Origin: an uncultured Spirochaetales bacterium
Lineage (GTDB): Bacteria > UBP6 > UBA1177
Length of the DNA: 64,000 bases
Direction of reading: 5' to 3'
Assembly (NCBI GenBank): GCA_902774115.1
Contig: CACYHH010000007.1
Location: forward strand, 1 to 64,000
Of the stretch, positions 5,191-13,850 are shown one piece after another. Below the pieces are notes generated by a model. That model saw only the letters and a list, made by a program, of their open reading frames with translations, did no database searches and was not told the origin of the DNA. The first letter of the stretch is position 1; every line of letters begins with the position of its first letter. The position numbers and the translations under genes were made by a program.

Positions 5191-7237
5191 CCGCTATTTT
5201 TACAAATCATCTCTTTTGGATTTCTTAAATTCTTCCGTTGACAACATTTTTGGCCAAATGTCACGTGCTGACGAAATGGACACCGTGGCTACTCAGAAAT
5301 TTGCATGGTCTGAAGAAATTGAAATTATGAAACGAGTTCTGATTCCATGGCAACAAGAAAATGCAGAAATTCTGTTTGAATATTCAATCCCTCGACTTGG
5401 CAAAAGAATAGATGTCGTTGTTTTATTACGAGAAAGAGTCTTTGTTCTTGAATTTAAGGTTGGAAAAACAGAGTATCAGCATAGTGATGTTGATCAAGTT
5501 TTGGATTATGCTCTTGACTTAAAGAACTTTCATCAAGGCAGCATCGATCGCTTGATAATTCCTATATTGGTTGCAACGGAAGCACCAGAACACTCAACTG
5601 AACATAGACTTTCACATTACAACGATGGAATTTATGAGCCTCTTTTGACAGATGTCAAACATCTTCAAGAGATAATAAACATGGTTTTATCTGATAAAAT
5701 CGAACCTAAAACATATAGCATTGCCTTGGAAGATTGGGCTCGAAGCCGCTATGCACCGACTCCAACTATTATTGAAGCTGCGAGATCACTTTATTTGAAT
5801 CACAGCGTGGAAGATATTACCCGTCACGAAGCTGAAGGTGAACAACTTGAGCGCACCACAAGTTATGTGCAGCAAGTAATACGTGAAACAAAAGCGAGAG
5901 GCGGTAAAAGTATCTGCTTTGTTACAGGCGTTCCTGGCGCCGGCAAAACATTGGTTGGACTTAACGTAGCCGTCCAACAAGAATCCAATGAAGATTTAGC
6001 AGTTTATTTATCAGGAAATGGTCCATTAGTTGCAGTTCTTACCGAAGCTCTGACACGCGATAAACAAGCTCAAGAAAAAGCACGAGGAATAAAAATAACT
6101 AAGAAAACTGCCGAAAGTGAAGTTAAGCGTTTTATCCAAATCATCCATCGTTACCGCGATAATATGCTTAACAAAGTTAAACTGGTGGATGGCAAACTGA
6201 AAATAGATCCGACAAAAGAATTGAAAGACAAATTCGCTGGTTATGGTGAAGTAGAAAACATTGCCATATTCGACGAAGCCCAGCGTTCGTGGGACAAAGA
6301 ACATATCGCTTCTTGGCTTAAACGGAAGAAGGGTTTTGCTGATTTTCCGATGTCGGAAGGCGAATTTCTCATTTGGTCACTTGATCAACGCAAAGATTGG
6401 GCCGTAATAGTTTGCCTTGTAGGTGGTGGTCAGGAAATAAATACCGGAGAAGCCGGTATTGGCGAATGGATTCGTGCTCTAAATGAGACATTTCCAGATT
6501 GGCAGGTTTATATTTCCAGTCAATTAACAGCCAAAGAATACGCAGAAGGAAAAGTTGAAGAGTTATTGCAAAATAATCCTCATGTTATTTATTCTGATGA
6601 CTTACATCTTGCTGTATCTATGCGGAGTTTCCGAGCAGAAAGTTTATCAAATTTAGTCCATAATTTGTTAGATGGAAATATTAGCAAGGCTCGTGAAATA
6701 TACAATTCTATTGCAGACCGATATCCTATTGTCCTGACGAGAGATCTTAAAAAAGCAAAGGATTGGCTAAAACAAAAAGCGAGAGGCCATGAAAGATATG
6801 GAATGGTCGTTTCTTCAAAGGCTTATCGCTTAAAACCACTTGCTATCGATGTGCGTTGCAAACCTGACACTGTCCACTGGTTTTTGGATGATATCAATGA
6901 TGTTCGTTCGTCTTTATTTCTGGAAGATGCCGCAAGTGAATTCGATATTCAAGGCCTTGAATTAGATTGGACTTGCCTTGTCTGGGATGGTGATTTGCGT
7001 AGAAATAAAAATTCCTGGGAATATTACGAGTTCAATGGCGGCTGCAAATGGAACCGCATAAACAAAGAAGAACGCAAATCTTATCAACTTAACGCATATC
7101 GCGTCTTGTTGACCCGCGCAAGACAAGGAATGATTATTTGTGTGCCTGAAGGAAATCCTGAAGATTCAACACGACTTCCACAATTTTATAATGACACTTA
7201 CGAATATCTGAAATCAATCGGATTTAAAGAGATTTAG
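5183..7237 (+). CDS. Nuclease-like plus DUF2075 helicase/ATPase protein (probable defence effector)
   Basis: A 684-residue multidomain protein. The N-terminal third has a PD-(D/E)xK signature, RIDVVV with Asp77 and VLEFK with Glu90 and Lys92, followed by a helix-rich part. From about residue 230 comes a DUF2075-type P-loop domain with Walker A GVPGAGKT (249-256), Walker B IFDEAQ (364-367) and, near the C-terminus, YRVLLTRARQGMIICVPEG, the conserved helicase-like motif of the family. This is known for DUF2075 proteins; a DNA- or RNA-directed nuclease-translocase role is inference. Paired with the overlapping XRE regulator and flanked by repeats, it looks like a two-gene defence module. Transcription probably comes from AT-rich DNA before 4927. 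Confidence 0.8.
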   Translation: MINRYFYKSSLLDFLNSSVDNIFGQMSRADEMDTVATQKFAWSEEIEIMKRVLIPWQQENAEILFEYSIPRLGKRIDVVVLLRERVFVLEFKVGKTEYQHSDVDQVLDYALDLKNFHQGSIDRLIIPILVATEAPEHSTEHRLSHYNDGIYEPLLTDVKHLQEIINMVLSDKIEPKTYSIALEDWARSRYAPTPTIIEAARSLYLNHSVEDITRHEAEGEQLERTTSYVQQVIRETKARGGKSICFVTGVPGAGKTLVGLNVAVQQESNEDLAVYLSGNGPLVAVLTEALTRDKQAQEKARGIKITKKTAESEVKRFIQIIHRYRDNMLNKVKLVDGKLKIDPTKELKDKFAGYGEVENIAIFDEAQRSWDKEHIASWLKRKKGFADFPMSEGEFLIWSLDQRKDWAVIVCLVGGGQEINTGEAGIGEWIRALNETFPDWQVYISSQLTAKEYAEGKVEELLQNNPHVIYSDDLHLAVSMRSFRAESLSNLVHNLLDGNISKAREIYNSIADRYPIVLTRDLKKAKDWLKQKARGHERYGMVVSSKAYRLKPLAIDVRCKPDTVHWFLDDINDVRSSLFLEDAASEFDIQGLELDWTCLVWDGDLRRNKNSWEYYEFNGGCKWNRINKEERKSYQLNAYRVLLTRARQGMIICVPEGNPEDSTRLPQFYNDTYEYLKSIGFKEI

Positions 7238-7357
7238 CCGCAAAAACCTTTTGAATACCCCGCTCCTGACAGCGGTTTCGCCGTCGCAGCAGGCATTTTC
7301 AAAGCGTGAAATTTTGTCACGGTTTCATTTCCAAAGGGCTGAGGTCCCAAAATACAG

Positions 7358-7414
7358 ATATTTCTTCAATTTTTCTTCATATACCCTATAATCACCCGTT
7401 TCTGATTTTTCAGA
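7358..7414 (+). repeat. 57-bp repeated promoter block, copy 2
   Basis: Nearly identical to 2859-2915, with the -10 box TATAAT at 7387-7392. Here the block lies about 60 bases before the gene start at 7473, so only the promoter part seems shared. The rest of 7238-7472 shows a small GTCC-GTCA-GGAC hairpin (7418-7429) and no gene. Confidence 0.7.
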
Positions 7415-7472
7415 ATTGTCCGTCAGGACGAAGGAGATGTTTGGAATTTTTTAACGATTTCAGGTGTTACAC

Positions 7473-8873
7473 ATGAGAAAACTCAATTTTTCGGTTCACT
7501 TTTTTCTTTATTCGATTTTAACTTACATTTTTTATATCATCTATTTCGTACTTATCAAAAAGGTCGATTACTTTTTCGGGCTTTACTATTTCACTCCGGC
7601 TTATATATTCGTTTTCATTAAACTTTTTTCAACCGGAATCAAAAAGCTGCCTTGGGTCGCCCTTTTCGCGTTCATTCCTTTTGCCCTTTCAGTTTTCCTC
7701 ACTTTTGCAGACCATCCTTTCCAGGGCTGGGAAGTTTCGGGCTTTATCCCGGTAGTGATACTTGCTTCATATCTTTTCAAAAGCTCCAAAGGCTCGCCTA
7801 CCCCGCTTGAAATCAGGGTCATGCCCAAAATCATAAAGTGCTTTTTAGCGATAGTTCTCATTTTCGGGCTCATCCATTTTTTCAAGACGAAATCGCTTTA
7901 TGACGCTCTTCTTCTCGTTGTAACGCTTTACTCCCCCGCTCCGATTGCCGCAGCGACCGCCCTTTTCATCAATTTCATCGTTACGACGACCGCGGCTTCG
8001 GTCCTTCTCAACAACATGAAATTCTTCAACAACGAAGCAAAAATCTCGCGCCTCGTCTTCGATACCGACAAGTATCTCAACATCCCTCACCTCAACCTTT
8101 CGGGAATCGAGACAGTTGAAAGTGTCAAAAAAGAGGATTTCATGCAGATGATAGCCAAACTCAATCAGGCCGCCGAAAACGACCCCGAACAGACGAAAGA
8201 TATCGGCAAAAACAAATGCTTCTCGCACACCTTCGAAGACGGAAGAACCCTCACGATGGCGCCGCTCCACGTTCTGGTCTCGGAAAAGCACTGCTCGGCC
8301 GAAGGGCTTCCGATACCGAAAAAAGATGAAAGCAGCGAACACATCGCCCTCGCGGAAGGCAGTAAAGTCATCGGCTACTACACGATCGACAAGGTAAAAC
8401 CGGCCGAAAACGCCGCCTTTCTCGAACTTTTCGACAAAAAATTCGGCATAAAAACAATCATCGCGAATCCTGTGAAGCCGCAACTCTGGCAGAATATCGA
8501 AACAAAAACTTCGCTTGACGAACTCGAATTAAGCCGTAACGATATCCTGATCTCAGGAGAAGAACACGAAAACACTGCTGCGATCCAGGCGCTCTGGGGC
8601 GGAACCGACACCGCGAAAGGAGATGTCTTCATCACCAAACCTTTCATGAAGACACTGTTCAACTTCATCATCGTTTCGAGGAACATTCCCGAAAAAATCG
8701 TGAAAGGGGCCGTTTTCTGCTCGCTCCCGTTCCTCTTCCAGCTTTTCGCAGTATCGTTCGGGATCGTCACGCCGCAACTCTCGTCAGTCATAGTTCTGAC
8801 CTCGTTTTTTATAACGATCGTCTATATTTTCTACATCAGACCGGTTTCAAAGAACTCTCTCGCGGACAAATAA
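7473..8873 (+). CDS. Degenerate P1B-type ATPase-like membrane protein, no actuator domain
   Basis: The 466-residue protein follows the layout of heavy-metal P1B ATPases, with every catalytic signature altered. N-terminal helices (about 8-100) are followed directly by the helix that normally comes after the actuator domain (120-136), so the TGE-bearing domain is absent. LYSPAPIAAATALF (152-165) stands where CPC is expected. ISRLVFDTDKYL (191-202) aligns with xxVxFDKTGTL, keeping only the Asp. KVIGYYTIDKVKPAENAAF...FGIKTIIANP replaces the TGD region, SGEEHEN replaces GDGxND, and GGTDTAKGDVFI mirrors the GTDVAxxxADV segment before the last two helices. ATP-driven transport therefore looks impossible; a sensing or scaffolding role is inference. 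I chose the ATG at 7473 (AGG at 7462-7464) over the GTG at 7464. The stop overlaps the protease start. Confidence 0.65.
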   Translation: MRKLNFSVHFFLYSILTYIFYIIYFVLIKKVDYFFGLYYFTPAYIFVFIKLFSTGIKKLPWVALFAFIPFALSVFLTFADHPFQGWEVSGFIPVVILASYLFKSSKGSPTPLEIRVMPKIIKCFLAIVLIFGLIHFFKTKSLYDALLLVVTLYSPAPIAAATALFINFIVTTTAASVLLNNMKFFNNEAKISRLVFDTDKYLNIPHLNLSGIETVESVKKEDFMQMIAKLNQAAENDPEQTKDIGKNKCFSHTFEDGRTLTMAPLHVLVSEKHCSAEGLPIPKKDESSEHIALAEGSKVIGYYTIDKVKPAENAAFLELFDKKFGIKTIIANPVKPQLWQNIETKTSLDELELSRNDILISGEEHENTAAIQALWGGTDTAKGDVFITKPFMKTLFNFIIVSRNIPEKIVKGAVFCSLPFLFQLFAVSFGIVTPQLSSVIVLTSFFITIVYIFYIRPVSKNSLADK

Positions 8874-9514
8874 TGGCTGAAAAAAAATATTCGAAATTCA
8901 TCGTTCCGTTTGTGCTTATAGCAGCGATATCGGTACTCTCGTTTTTTATGAATGAATACCGCTTTTTTGCAAGGCATTTCGTCTTTCCGGCTGCACTTTT
9001 CTTCCTTCCCATCACCTGTGATCCGTTGTTCAGACCGAAAAAGCTCTTTATCCCGTCGAAAGAAGGCTTGAAACTCTTTCTGTGGGTCACTCTTGCGACT
9101 TTGGTGTTTTATCCGCCGCTCTTTTTCGCATACAACATCACCTTTCTGCACCGTACAATAGCATCTCCTACGACTCAGGAACTTATGCGGGCGGTGACAA
9201 AAGGACTTATCGCTATTGCAGTCGCAGCGATCCCCGAGGAATTCTTTTTCCGCGGATATATTCAGGAGCACGTTTTTGCCGGTTTCGACAAAAAGATCCT
9301 GAAAATAATCTCACTCAAAAACCTCTTCACATCGCTTCTTTTCGGGCTTGTGCACGCCGTTGCCTTTCTTGACATAACGCGGGCGGCGACCTTTTTTCCG
9401 TCGCTTCTCTTCGGGCTTTTCACCGAAAAAAGCAGAGGAAGGATCTTTTACAGCATCTCTTACCACGTCGTTTCGAACATATTAGCTTTCATTCTTTGGA
9501 CATTTATAAAATAA
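8873..9514 (+). CDS. CPBP-family (CAAX/glutamic-type) intramembrane protease
   Basis: A 213-residue polytopic membrane protein with the three motifs of the CPBP (Abi/Rce1-like) family: PEEFFFRGYIQ (EExxxR), FGLVHAV (FxxxH) and YHVVSN (HxxxN). These supply the glutamate and histidine residues of an intramembrane glutamic protease. Family members process prenylated proteins, bacteriocin precursors or sorting-signal proteins (the myxosortase type); the substrate here is unknown. It overlaps the degenerate P-type ATPase by one base (TAATG), so the two are made together and may act together. The next gene begins 11 bases later. Confidence 0.85.
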   Translation: MAEKKYSKFIVPFVLIAAISVLSFFMNEYRFFARHFVFPAALFFLPITCDPLFRPKKLFIPSKEGLKLFLWVTLATLVFYPPLFFAYNITFLHRTIASPTTQELMRAVTKGLIAIAVAAIPEEFFFRGYIQEHVFAGFDKKILKIISLKNLFTSLLFGLVHAVAFLDITRAATFFPSLLFGLFTEKSRGRIFYSISYHVVSNILAFILWTFIK

Positions 9515-9525
9515 TGGAGGAAATC

Positions 9526-10365
9526 ATGGAAAAACTGAAAAACGCGGCTTCGTACATTGCCGGGAAAGTTAAAGAGAAAAATCTCGAAATGCCCGAACTG
9601 CTCATAACTTTGGGCAGCGGACTCGGCGCTTTTGCCGAAAATGCGGAACAGAAACTCGTCATTCCTTACAGTGAGATCCCTGATTTTCCGTCATCGACCG
9701 TAGCCGGTCACAAAGGAAGACTGATCCTTGCTTCCGACAAAGATTCCGGCAGAAATTTCTGGATAATGCAGGGCAGGATCCACTACTACGAGGGTTATTC
9801 GATGGAAGCTGTCGTTTTTCCGCTGCGCACCCTGATCCTTCTCGGAATCAAAAAATTCGTCGTCACGAACGCTGCCGGAGGCATAAACAGGAACTTTGAT
9901 GCAGGCGATTTCATGATAATCCGCGACCACATAAACCTGATGGGGACGAATCCTCTCATCGGCAGAAACAAAGACGATTTCGGTCCGCGTTTTCCCGATA
10001 TGACGAGCGCATACAGCCGCAAAATGGCGATACTCATGCAAAAAGCGGCGATGGAACACGGGATTTCGCTCAAAGAAGGTGTTTACATCGCTTTGACGGG
10101 GCCGACCTACGAAACACCGGCTGAGGTAAGGATGCTCGCAACTCTCGGCGCTGACGCTGTAGGAATGTCGACCGTCCCCGAAGTAATTGCGGCAAAACAC
10201 GCAGGGATAGAAGTTTCGGGCATAAGTTTCATCTCAAACAAGGCTGCAGGACTTTCGGCGACCCCGCTTTCACACGAAGAAGTAAGCGAAAACGCGGCAA
10301 AAGCAGAAAAGCAATTCTCAGCATTCATGAAACGCTTTATATCTCTGGTTTTAGAGGACAAATGA
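9526..10365 (+). CDS. punA: Purine nucleoside phosphorylase (inosine/guanosine type)
   Basis: Catalyses phosphorolysis of purine (deoxy)nucleosides to base plus (deoxy)ribose-1-phosphate in salvage. The 279-residue length and motifs GSGLGAFA, IPDFPSSTVAGHKG (phosphate-binding loop with the active His), VTNAAGGIN and GPTYETPAEVRML identify the trimeric PNP family. GMSTVPEVIAAKH and ISFISNKAAG complete the base pocket, the latter with the conserved Asn. ATGGAGGAAATC gives a good ribosome binding site for the ATG at 9526, so the in-frame ATG at 9496, inside the protease gene, was rejected. It overlaps cdd by four bases, a coupled nucleoside-salvage pair. Confidence 0.93.
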   Translation: MEKLKNAASYIAGKVKEKNLEMPELLITLGSGLGAFAENAEQKLVIPYSEIPDFPSSTVAGHKGRLILASDKDSGRNFWIMQGRIHYYEGYSMEAVVFPLRTLILLGIKKFVVTNAAGGINRNFDAGDFMIIRDHINLMGTNPLIGRNKDDFGPRFPDMTSAYSRKMAILMQKAAMEHGISLKEGVYIALTGPTYETPAEVRMLATLGADAVGMSTVPEVIAAKHAGIEVSGISFISNKAAGLSATPLSHEEVSENAAKAEKQFSAFMKRFISLVLEDK

Positions 10366-10766
10366 AGAACGAAATATTTGAAAAAGCACTTTCCTCCGCG
10401 CTCGAAGTAAGGAAAAACGCCTACGCGCCTTATTCCAATTTCGCAGTCGGAGCGGCGATCGTAACAACAGACGGAACAATCTTCACCGGAGTCAACGTCG
10501 AAAACTCCTCTTTCGGAGCAACCAACTGCGCCGAAAGAACAGCACTTTTCTCGGCAATTACGGCTGGATACAGGGATTTTGAAGCAATAGTCATAGCATC
10601 AAATTTAAACGGAAAAGCGGTCTTTCCGTGCGGGATCTGCCGCCAGGTTTTAGCCGACTTCAACCCCGAAATGCGCGTCATTTTAGTCAACAGCGAAACC
10701 AAAAAAGTCGAGCAGGATCTCCTTTTATCCGATATTTTCCCCGGCGTTTTCGAATTCGGGAAATAA
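10362..10766 (+). CDS. cdd: Cytidine deaminase
   Basis: A 134-residue homotetrameric-type enzyme that deaminates cytidine and deoxycytidine to uridine forms. It shows YAPYSNFAVGAA, the zinc and proton-shuttle motif NCAERTALFSA (Cys-Ala-Glu) and the second zinc motif PCGICRQVLADF. Start overlaps the punA stop (ATGA), so both are one operon with the membrane genes upstream. Standard length, nothing missing. Confidence 0.95.
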   Translation: MKNEIFEKALSSALEVRKNAYAPYSNFAVGAAIVTTDGTIFTGVNVENSSFGATNCAERTALFSAITAGYRDFEAIVIASNLNGKAVFPCGICRQVLADFNPEMRVILVNSETKKVEQDLLLSDIFPGVFEFGK

Positions 10767-10792
10767 TTTCAAATAAAAAAAACACCTAAAAC

Positions 10793-10821
10793 TTGTTTTT
10801 GATTTTTCTATCTGATATACT
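10793..10821 (+). promoter_or_regulatory. Promoter of the first MmeI-like gene
   Basis: TTGTTT at 10793-10798, 17-base spacer, TATACT at 10816-10821, then TGCGCGC and a T-rich leader. It rules out the in-frame start at 10821, which would lie in the -10 box, and supports the ATG at 10854. Confidence 0.6.
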
Positions 10822-10853
10822 TGCGCGCTTTAATTTTGATTAGCGAGGCGGAA

Positions 10854-13850
10854 ATGGCGAAAAGCGGCATAAATCAGAAAAAGGCGGCGAAGGAATTTGC
10901 GGAAAAATGGTGCGGCCGGGGCGACGAAAAGCAGGACACTCAGGCGTTTTGGACATCGCTTTTACGCGATGTTTTCGGTGTTGCAAATCCCGAAGATTCG
11001 ATTCAATTCGAGAAAAGGATCAAACTCGGACACACAAGTTTTATCGATGCCTATATTCCGTCCACAAAAGTGCTGATTGAACAGAAAAGCATTGATGTCG
11101 ATCTGCTGAAACCTGCAAAACAGTCGGACGGAACTCTTCTCACGCCTTATCAGCAGGCAGACAGATACAGAAAAGAACAGAATTATTCGGAAGCCGCGCG
11201 CTGGATCGTAACCTGCAACTTCAAAGAGTTTTTCATTTACGACATGGATCACCGCGAAGCCGAACCAGAACATATATTTCTGAAAGATTTGGATAAAGAT
11301 TTCAATCGCTTGCAGTTTTTAGCAGATCAGAAAAACGCCGCCATAAGCCGTGAAGAGGAAATTTCCCTCAAAGCGGGCGAACTTGTAGGAAAACTTTATG
11401 ATGCGATTTTGAAACAGTACAAAGATCCTGAAAGTGCCGAAACTCTTAAATCATTGAATGTTTTATGTGTAAGACTCGTTTTCCTGCTTTATGCCGAAGA
11501 TGCAGGAATTTTTGCCGAAAAAGATATGTTCGGGCGTTATCTGGCAAAATTCAGACCGGAAGAAACCCGTGAAAAGATTCTGAATCTGTTCAATGTTTTG
11601 AACACAAAACCTGAAGATAGAGATCCTTATTTAAGTGACGATCTTGCAGCTTTTCCTTATGTAAACGGCGGACTTTTTGCCGAACAAAGTATAGAAATCC
11701 CAAGATTTAATGAGGAGATCGTCGATATTCTGGTAAACAAGGCAAGCGCAGGCTTTGACTGGTCGGAAATTTCTCCGACTATTTTCGGAGCCGTTTTTGA
11801 ATCGACTTTGAATCCTGAAACTCGGCGCAAAGGCGGGATGCACTATACAAGCATTGCAAACATCCACAAAGTCATTGATCCGCTCTTTTTGGATGATCTG
11901 AGAGCTGAATTTGCAAAAATAATCCGAAAAAATGCACGCGAGCCGCGTGCGCTCCGACAAAAATTAGAAGATTTCCGCAACAAACTTGCAGGTTTGACTT
12001 TCCTTGATCCCGCCTGCGGAAGCGGCAACTTTCTGACGGAAACCTATATTTCGCTGAGACGCCTGGAAAACGAATGCCTGAAAGTTATTCACGGCTCTCA
12101 GATGCTCCTTTCAAGCAAGGATTTTTCGCCGATAAAAGTGAAAATTTCGCAGTTTTACGGCATTGAGATCAACGATTTTGCGGTAACTGTCGCTAAAACG
12201 GCACTTTGGATCGCCGAAAGCCAGATGATGAAGGAAACCGAAGAAATCGTTGAGCAGAATCTTGATTTCCTGCCTCTTTCCACAAGTGCGACGATTGTTG
12301 AAGGCAACGCTCTCAGAACGGACTGGACAACGCTTGAACCCGAATCAAAACACGATTTTGTTTTTGCCGACAAGCTGAATGTCTACAAAATTGATGAAAA
12401 ATCAGGAATAAATATGGTTGGAGAGCCTGAAATTCCATACGGAGCGCATTATCAGGAACTGAATGTCGCAACAAAAGAAATTACCGAAAGAAAATTTCCG
12501 GGAAAGGATGTGAAACATAGCGTAGTTTACGACTATATTATCGGAAACCCGCCGTTTGTCGGTGCACGCTTTATGGACAAATATCAAAAGGAAGATGTTT
12601 TGCACACTTTCGGCAAGGAGTGGCGCGGTGTAGGAGATCTCGATTATGTCTGCTGCTGGTATAAAAAGGCTTTGACTGTGATAAAAGGTGTGAACACAAG
12701 ATGCGCATTTGTCTCAACAAATTCCGTAACACAGGGAGCATCTGTCGCAAATCTGTGGAAGCCTCTTTTTGCCGAAGGGCTTCATTTTGATTTTGCGTGG
12801 CGCACATTCAAATGGGCGAATGAAACATCGGACAAGAAAAATATGGCGGCTGTTCACTGCGTGATAATCGGATTCAGTGCTACTGAAAACCCAAAAACGA
12901 AAATCATTTTTACAAGCGAACAGGAAAAAATCGAGGCTGAAAACATAAACGGATATCTGCTTGATGCTCCTGATCTTTTTATCGAAAAACGAACAGTGCC
13001 TTTGTGCAGCGTGCCTCCGCTTCTTACTGGCAGCCAGCGTATTGATAACGACGAATTCATATTTACAGATGAAGAAAAAGCTGAATTCATAAAAACAGAA
13101 CCTTTTTCGGAAAAATATTTCCGTAGATGGTATGGGGCGGAGGAATTTTTGTATAATTCTCCGCGCTGGTGTTTATATTTGGGAAATTGTTCGCCGGCAG
13201 AACTTCGTAAAATGAAAAGTTGTATGAAAATTCTAGAAGCGGTGAAACAATATCGCCTTGGCAGCAGAAGAGCGGCAACTGTAAAAGCGGCTTTATATCC
13301 GGCAAGATTCGGACTTGAGGTTATTCCGACAACAAATTTTATGATTGTTCCTGTTGTCTCTTCAGAAAAACGATTTTATCTCCCGATCGGGTTTATGACT
13401 CCCGACAATCTTTGCAGCAATCAGGTAAATCTTATTCCCGATGCCGCACTTTATCATTTCGGGGTGTTGACAAGCTCGGTTCATAATGCTTGGATGCGTG
13501 CTGTCTGCGGAAGGCTTGAAATGCGGTATCGTTATTCAAAAGAGATTGTTTACAACAATTTTCCATGGCCGAACCTCTCCGACTGCTGCGCAGCCACCTC
13601 TCCTAAAAGGCGAGGCAAGGATCTTAAGGCTGACATCGAAGAAACGGCGCAGGCAATTCTTGATGCCCGCGCAAAATATCCCGATTCCTCTCTTGCAGAT
13701 CTTTATGATGAGACTTTGATGCCGCCGGAACTCCGCAAAGCCCACAAAGAAAACGACAAAGCCGTCATGGCTGCTTACGGCTTCAACCAGAAAATGACAG
13801 AAACCGAAATCGTGGCTGAACTTTTTAAGATGTATGAGAAACTTTCCTAA
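10854..13850 (+). CDS. MmeI-like (type IIL/IIG) restriction-modification protein, copy 1
   Basis: A single polypeptide of 998 residues carrying nuclease, adenine methyltransferase and target recognition. N-terminal endonuclease signature: Asp65, Glu76 and Lys78 in FIDAYIPSTKVLIEQKS. Next is the helical spacer (ISLKAGELVGKLYDAIL onward), then methyltransferase motif I FLDPACGSGNFLTETY and motif IV YIIGNPPFVGA. The target-recognition domain runs roughly from DLFIEKR to YNNFPWPN, and the C-terminal YPDSSLADLYDETLMPPELRKAH block is typical of the family. No separate specificity or methylase gene is needed. A paralogue lies at 32130-35165. Odd: a palindromic insert in frame just after FPWPNLSD (13574-13615) and another palindrome at 11934-11950. 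Confidence 0.88.
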   Translation: MAKSGINQKKAAKEFAEKWCGRGDEKQDTQAFWTSLLRDVFGVANPEDSIQFEKRIKLGHTSFIDAYIPSTKVLIEQKSIDVDLLKPAKQSDGTLLTPYQQADRYRKEQNYSEAARWIVTCNFKEFFIYDMDHREAEPEHIFLKDLDKDFNRLQFLADQKNAAISREEEISLKAGELVGKLYDAILKQYKDPESAETLKSLNVLCVRLVFLLYAEDAGIFAEKDMFGRYLAKFRPEETREKILNLFNVLNTKPEDRDPYLSDDLAAFPYVNGGLFAEQSIEIPRFNEEIVDILVNKASAGFDWSEISPTIFGAVFESTLNPETRRKGGMHYTSIANIHKVIDPLFLDDLRAEFAKIIRKNAREPRALRQKLEDFRNKLAGLTFLDPACGSGNFLTETYISLRRLENECLKVIHGSQMLLSSKDFSPIKVKISQFYGIEINDFAVTVAKTALWIAESQMMKETEEIVEQNLDFLPLSTSATIVEGNALRTDWTTLEPESKHDFVFADKLNVYKIDEKSGINMVGEPEIPYGAHYQELNVATKEITERKFPGKDVKHSVVYDYIIGNPPFVGARFMDKYQKEDVLHTFGKEWRGVGDLDYVCCWYKKALTVIKGVNTRCAFVSTNSVTQGASVANLWKPLFAEGLHFDFAWRTFKWANETSDKKNMAAVHCVIIGFSATENPKTKIIFTSEQEKIEAENINGYLLDAPDLFIEKRTVPLCSVPPLLTGSQRIDNDEFIFTDEEKAEFIKTEPFSEKYFRRWYGAEEFLYNSPRWCLYLGNCSPAELRKMKSCMKILEAVKQYRLGSRRAATVKAALYPARFGLEVIPTTNFMIVPVVSSEKRFYLPIGFMTPDNLCSNQVNLIPDAALYHFGVLTSSVHNAWMRAVCGRLEMRYRYSKEIVYNNFPWPNLSDCCAATSPKRRGKDLKADIEETAQAILDARAKYPDSSLADLYDETLMPPELRKAHKENDKAVMAAYGFNQKMTETEIVAELFKMYEKLS
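11934..11950. repeat. Perfect palindrome inside MmeI-like copy 1
   Basis: GCACGCG (11934-11940), AGC, CGCGTGC (11944-11950). It encodes part of a linker just before the methyltransferase domain. The paralogue has a different palindrome in the same linker (34073-34097). Confidence 0.5.
13574..13615. repeat. Two-hairpin palindromic element, in-frame copy
   Basis: GCTGCGCAGC (13585-13594) followed by CCTCTCC-TAAAA-GGCGAGG (13597-13615, one mismatch). It has the same two-hairpin order and CCTC...CAGC...CCTC layout as 1871-1911. It adds about 14 residues (CCAATSPKRRGKDL) absent from the paralogue and keeps the frame. Confidence 0.6.

Noticed and set aside
10821-10853. Upstream in-frame extension of MmeI-like copy 1
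   Set aside because: The extension begins in the -10 box of the predicted promoter, and the paralogue starts at the residue matching 10854.
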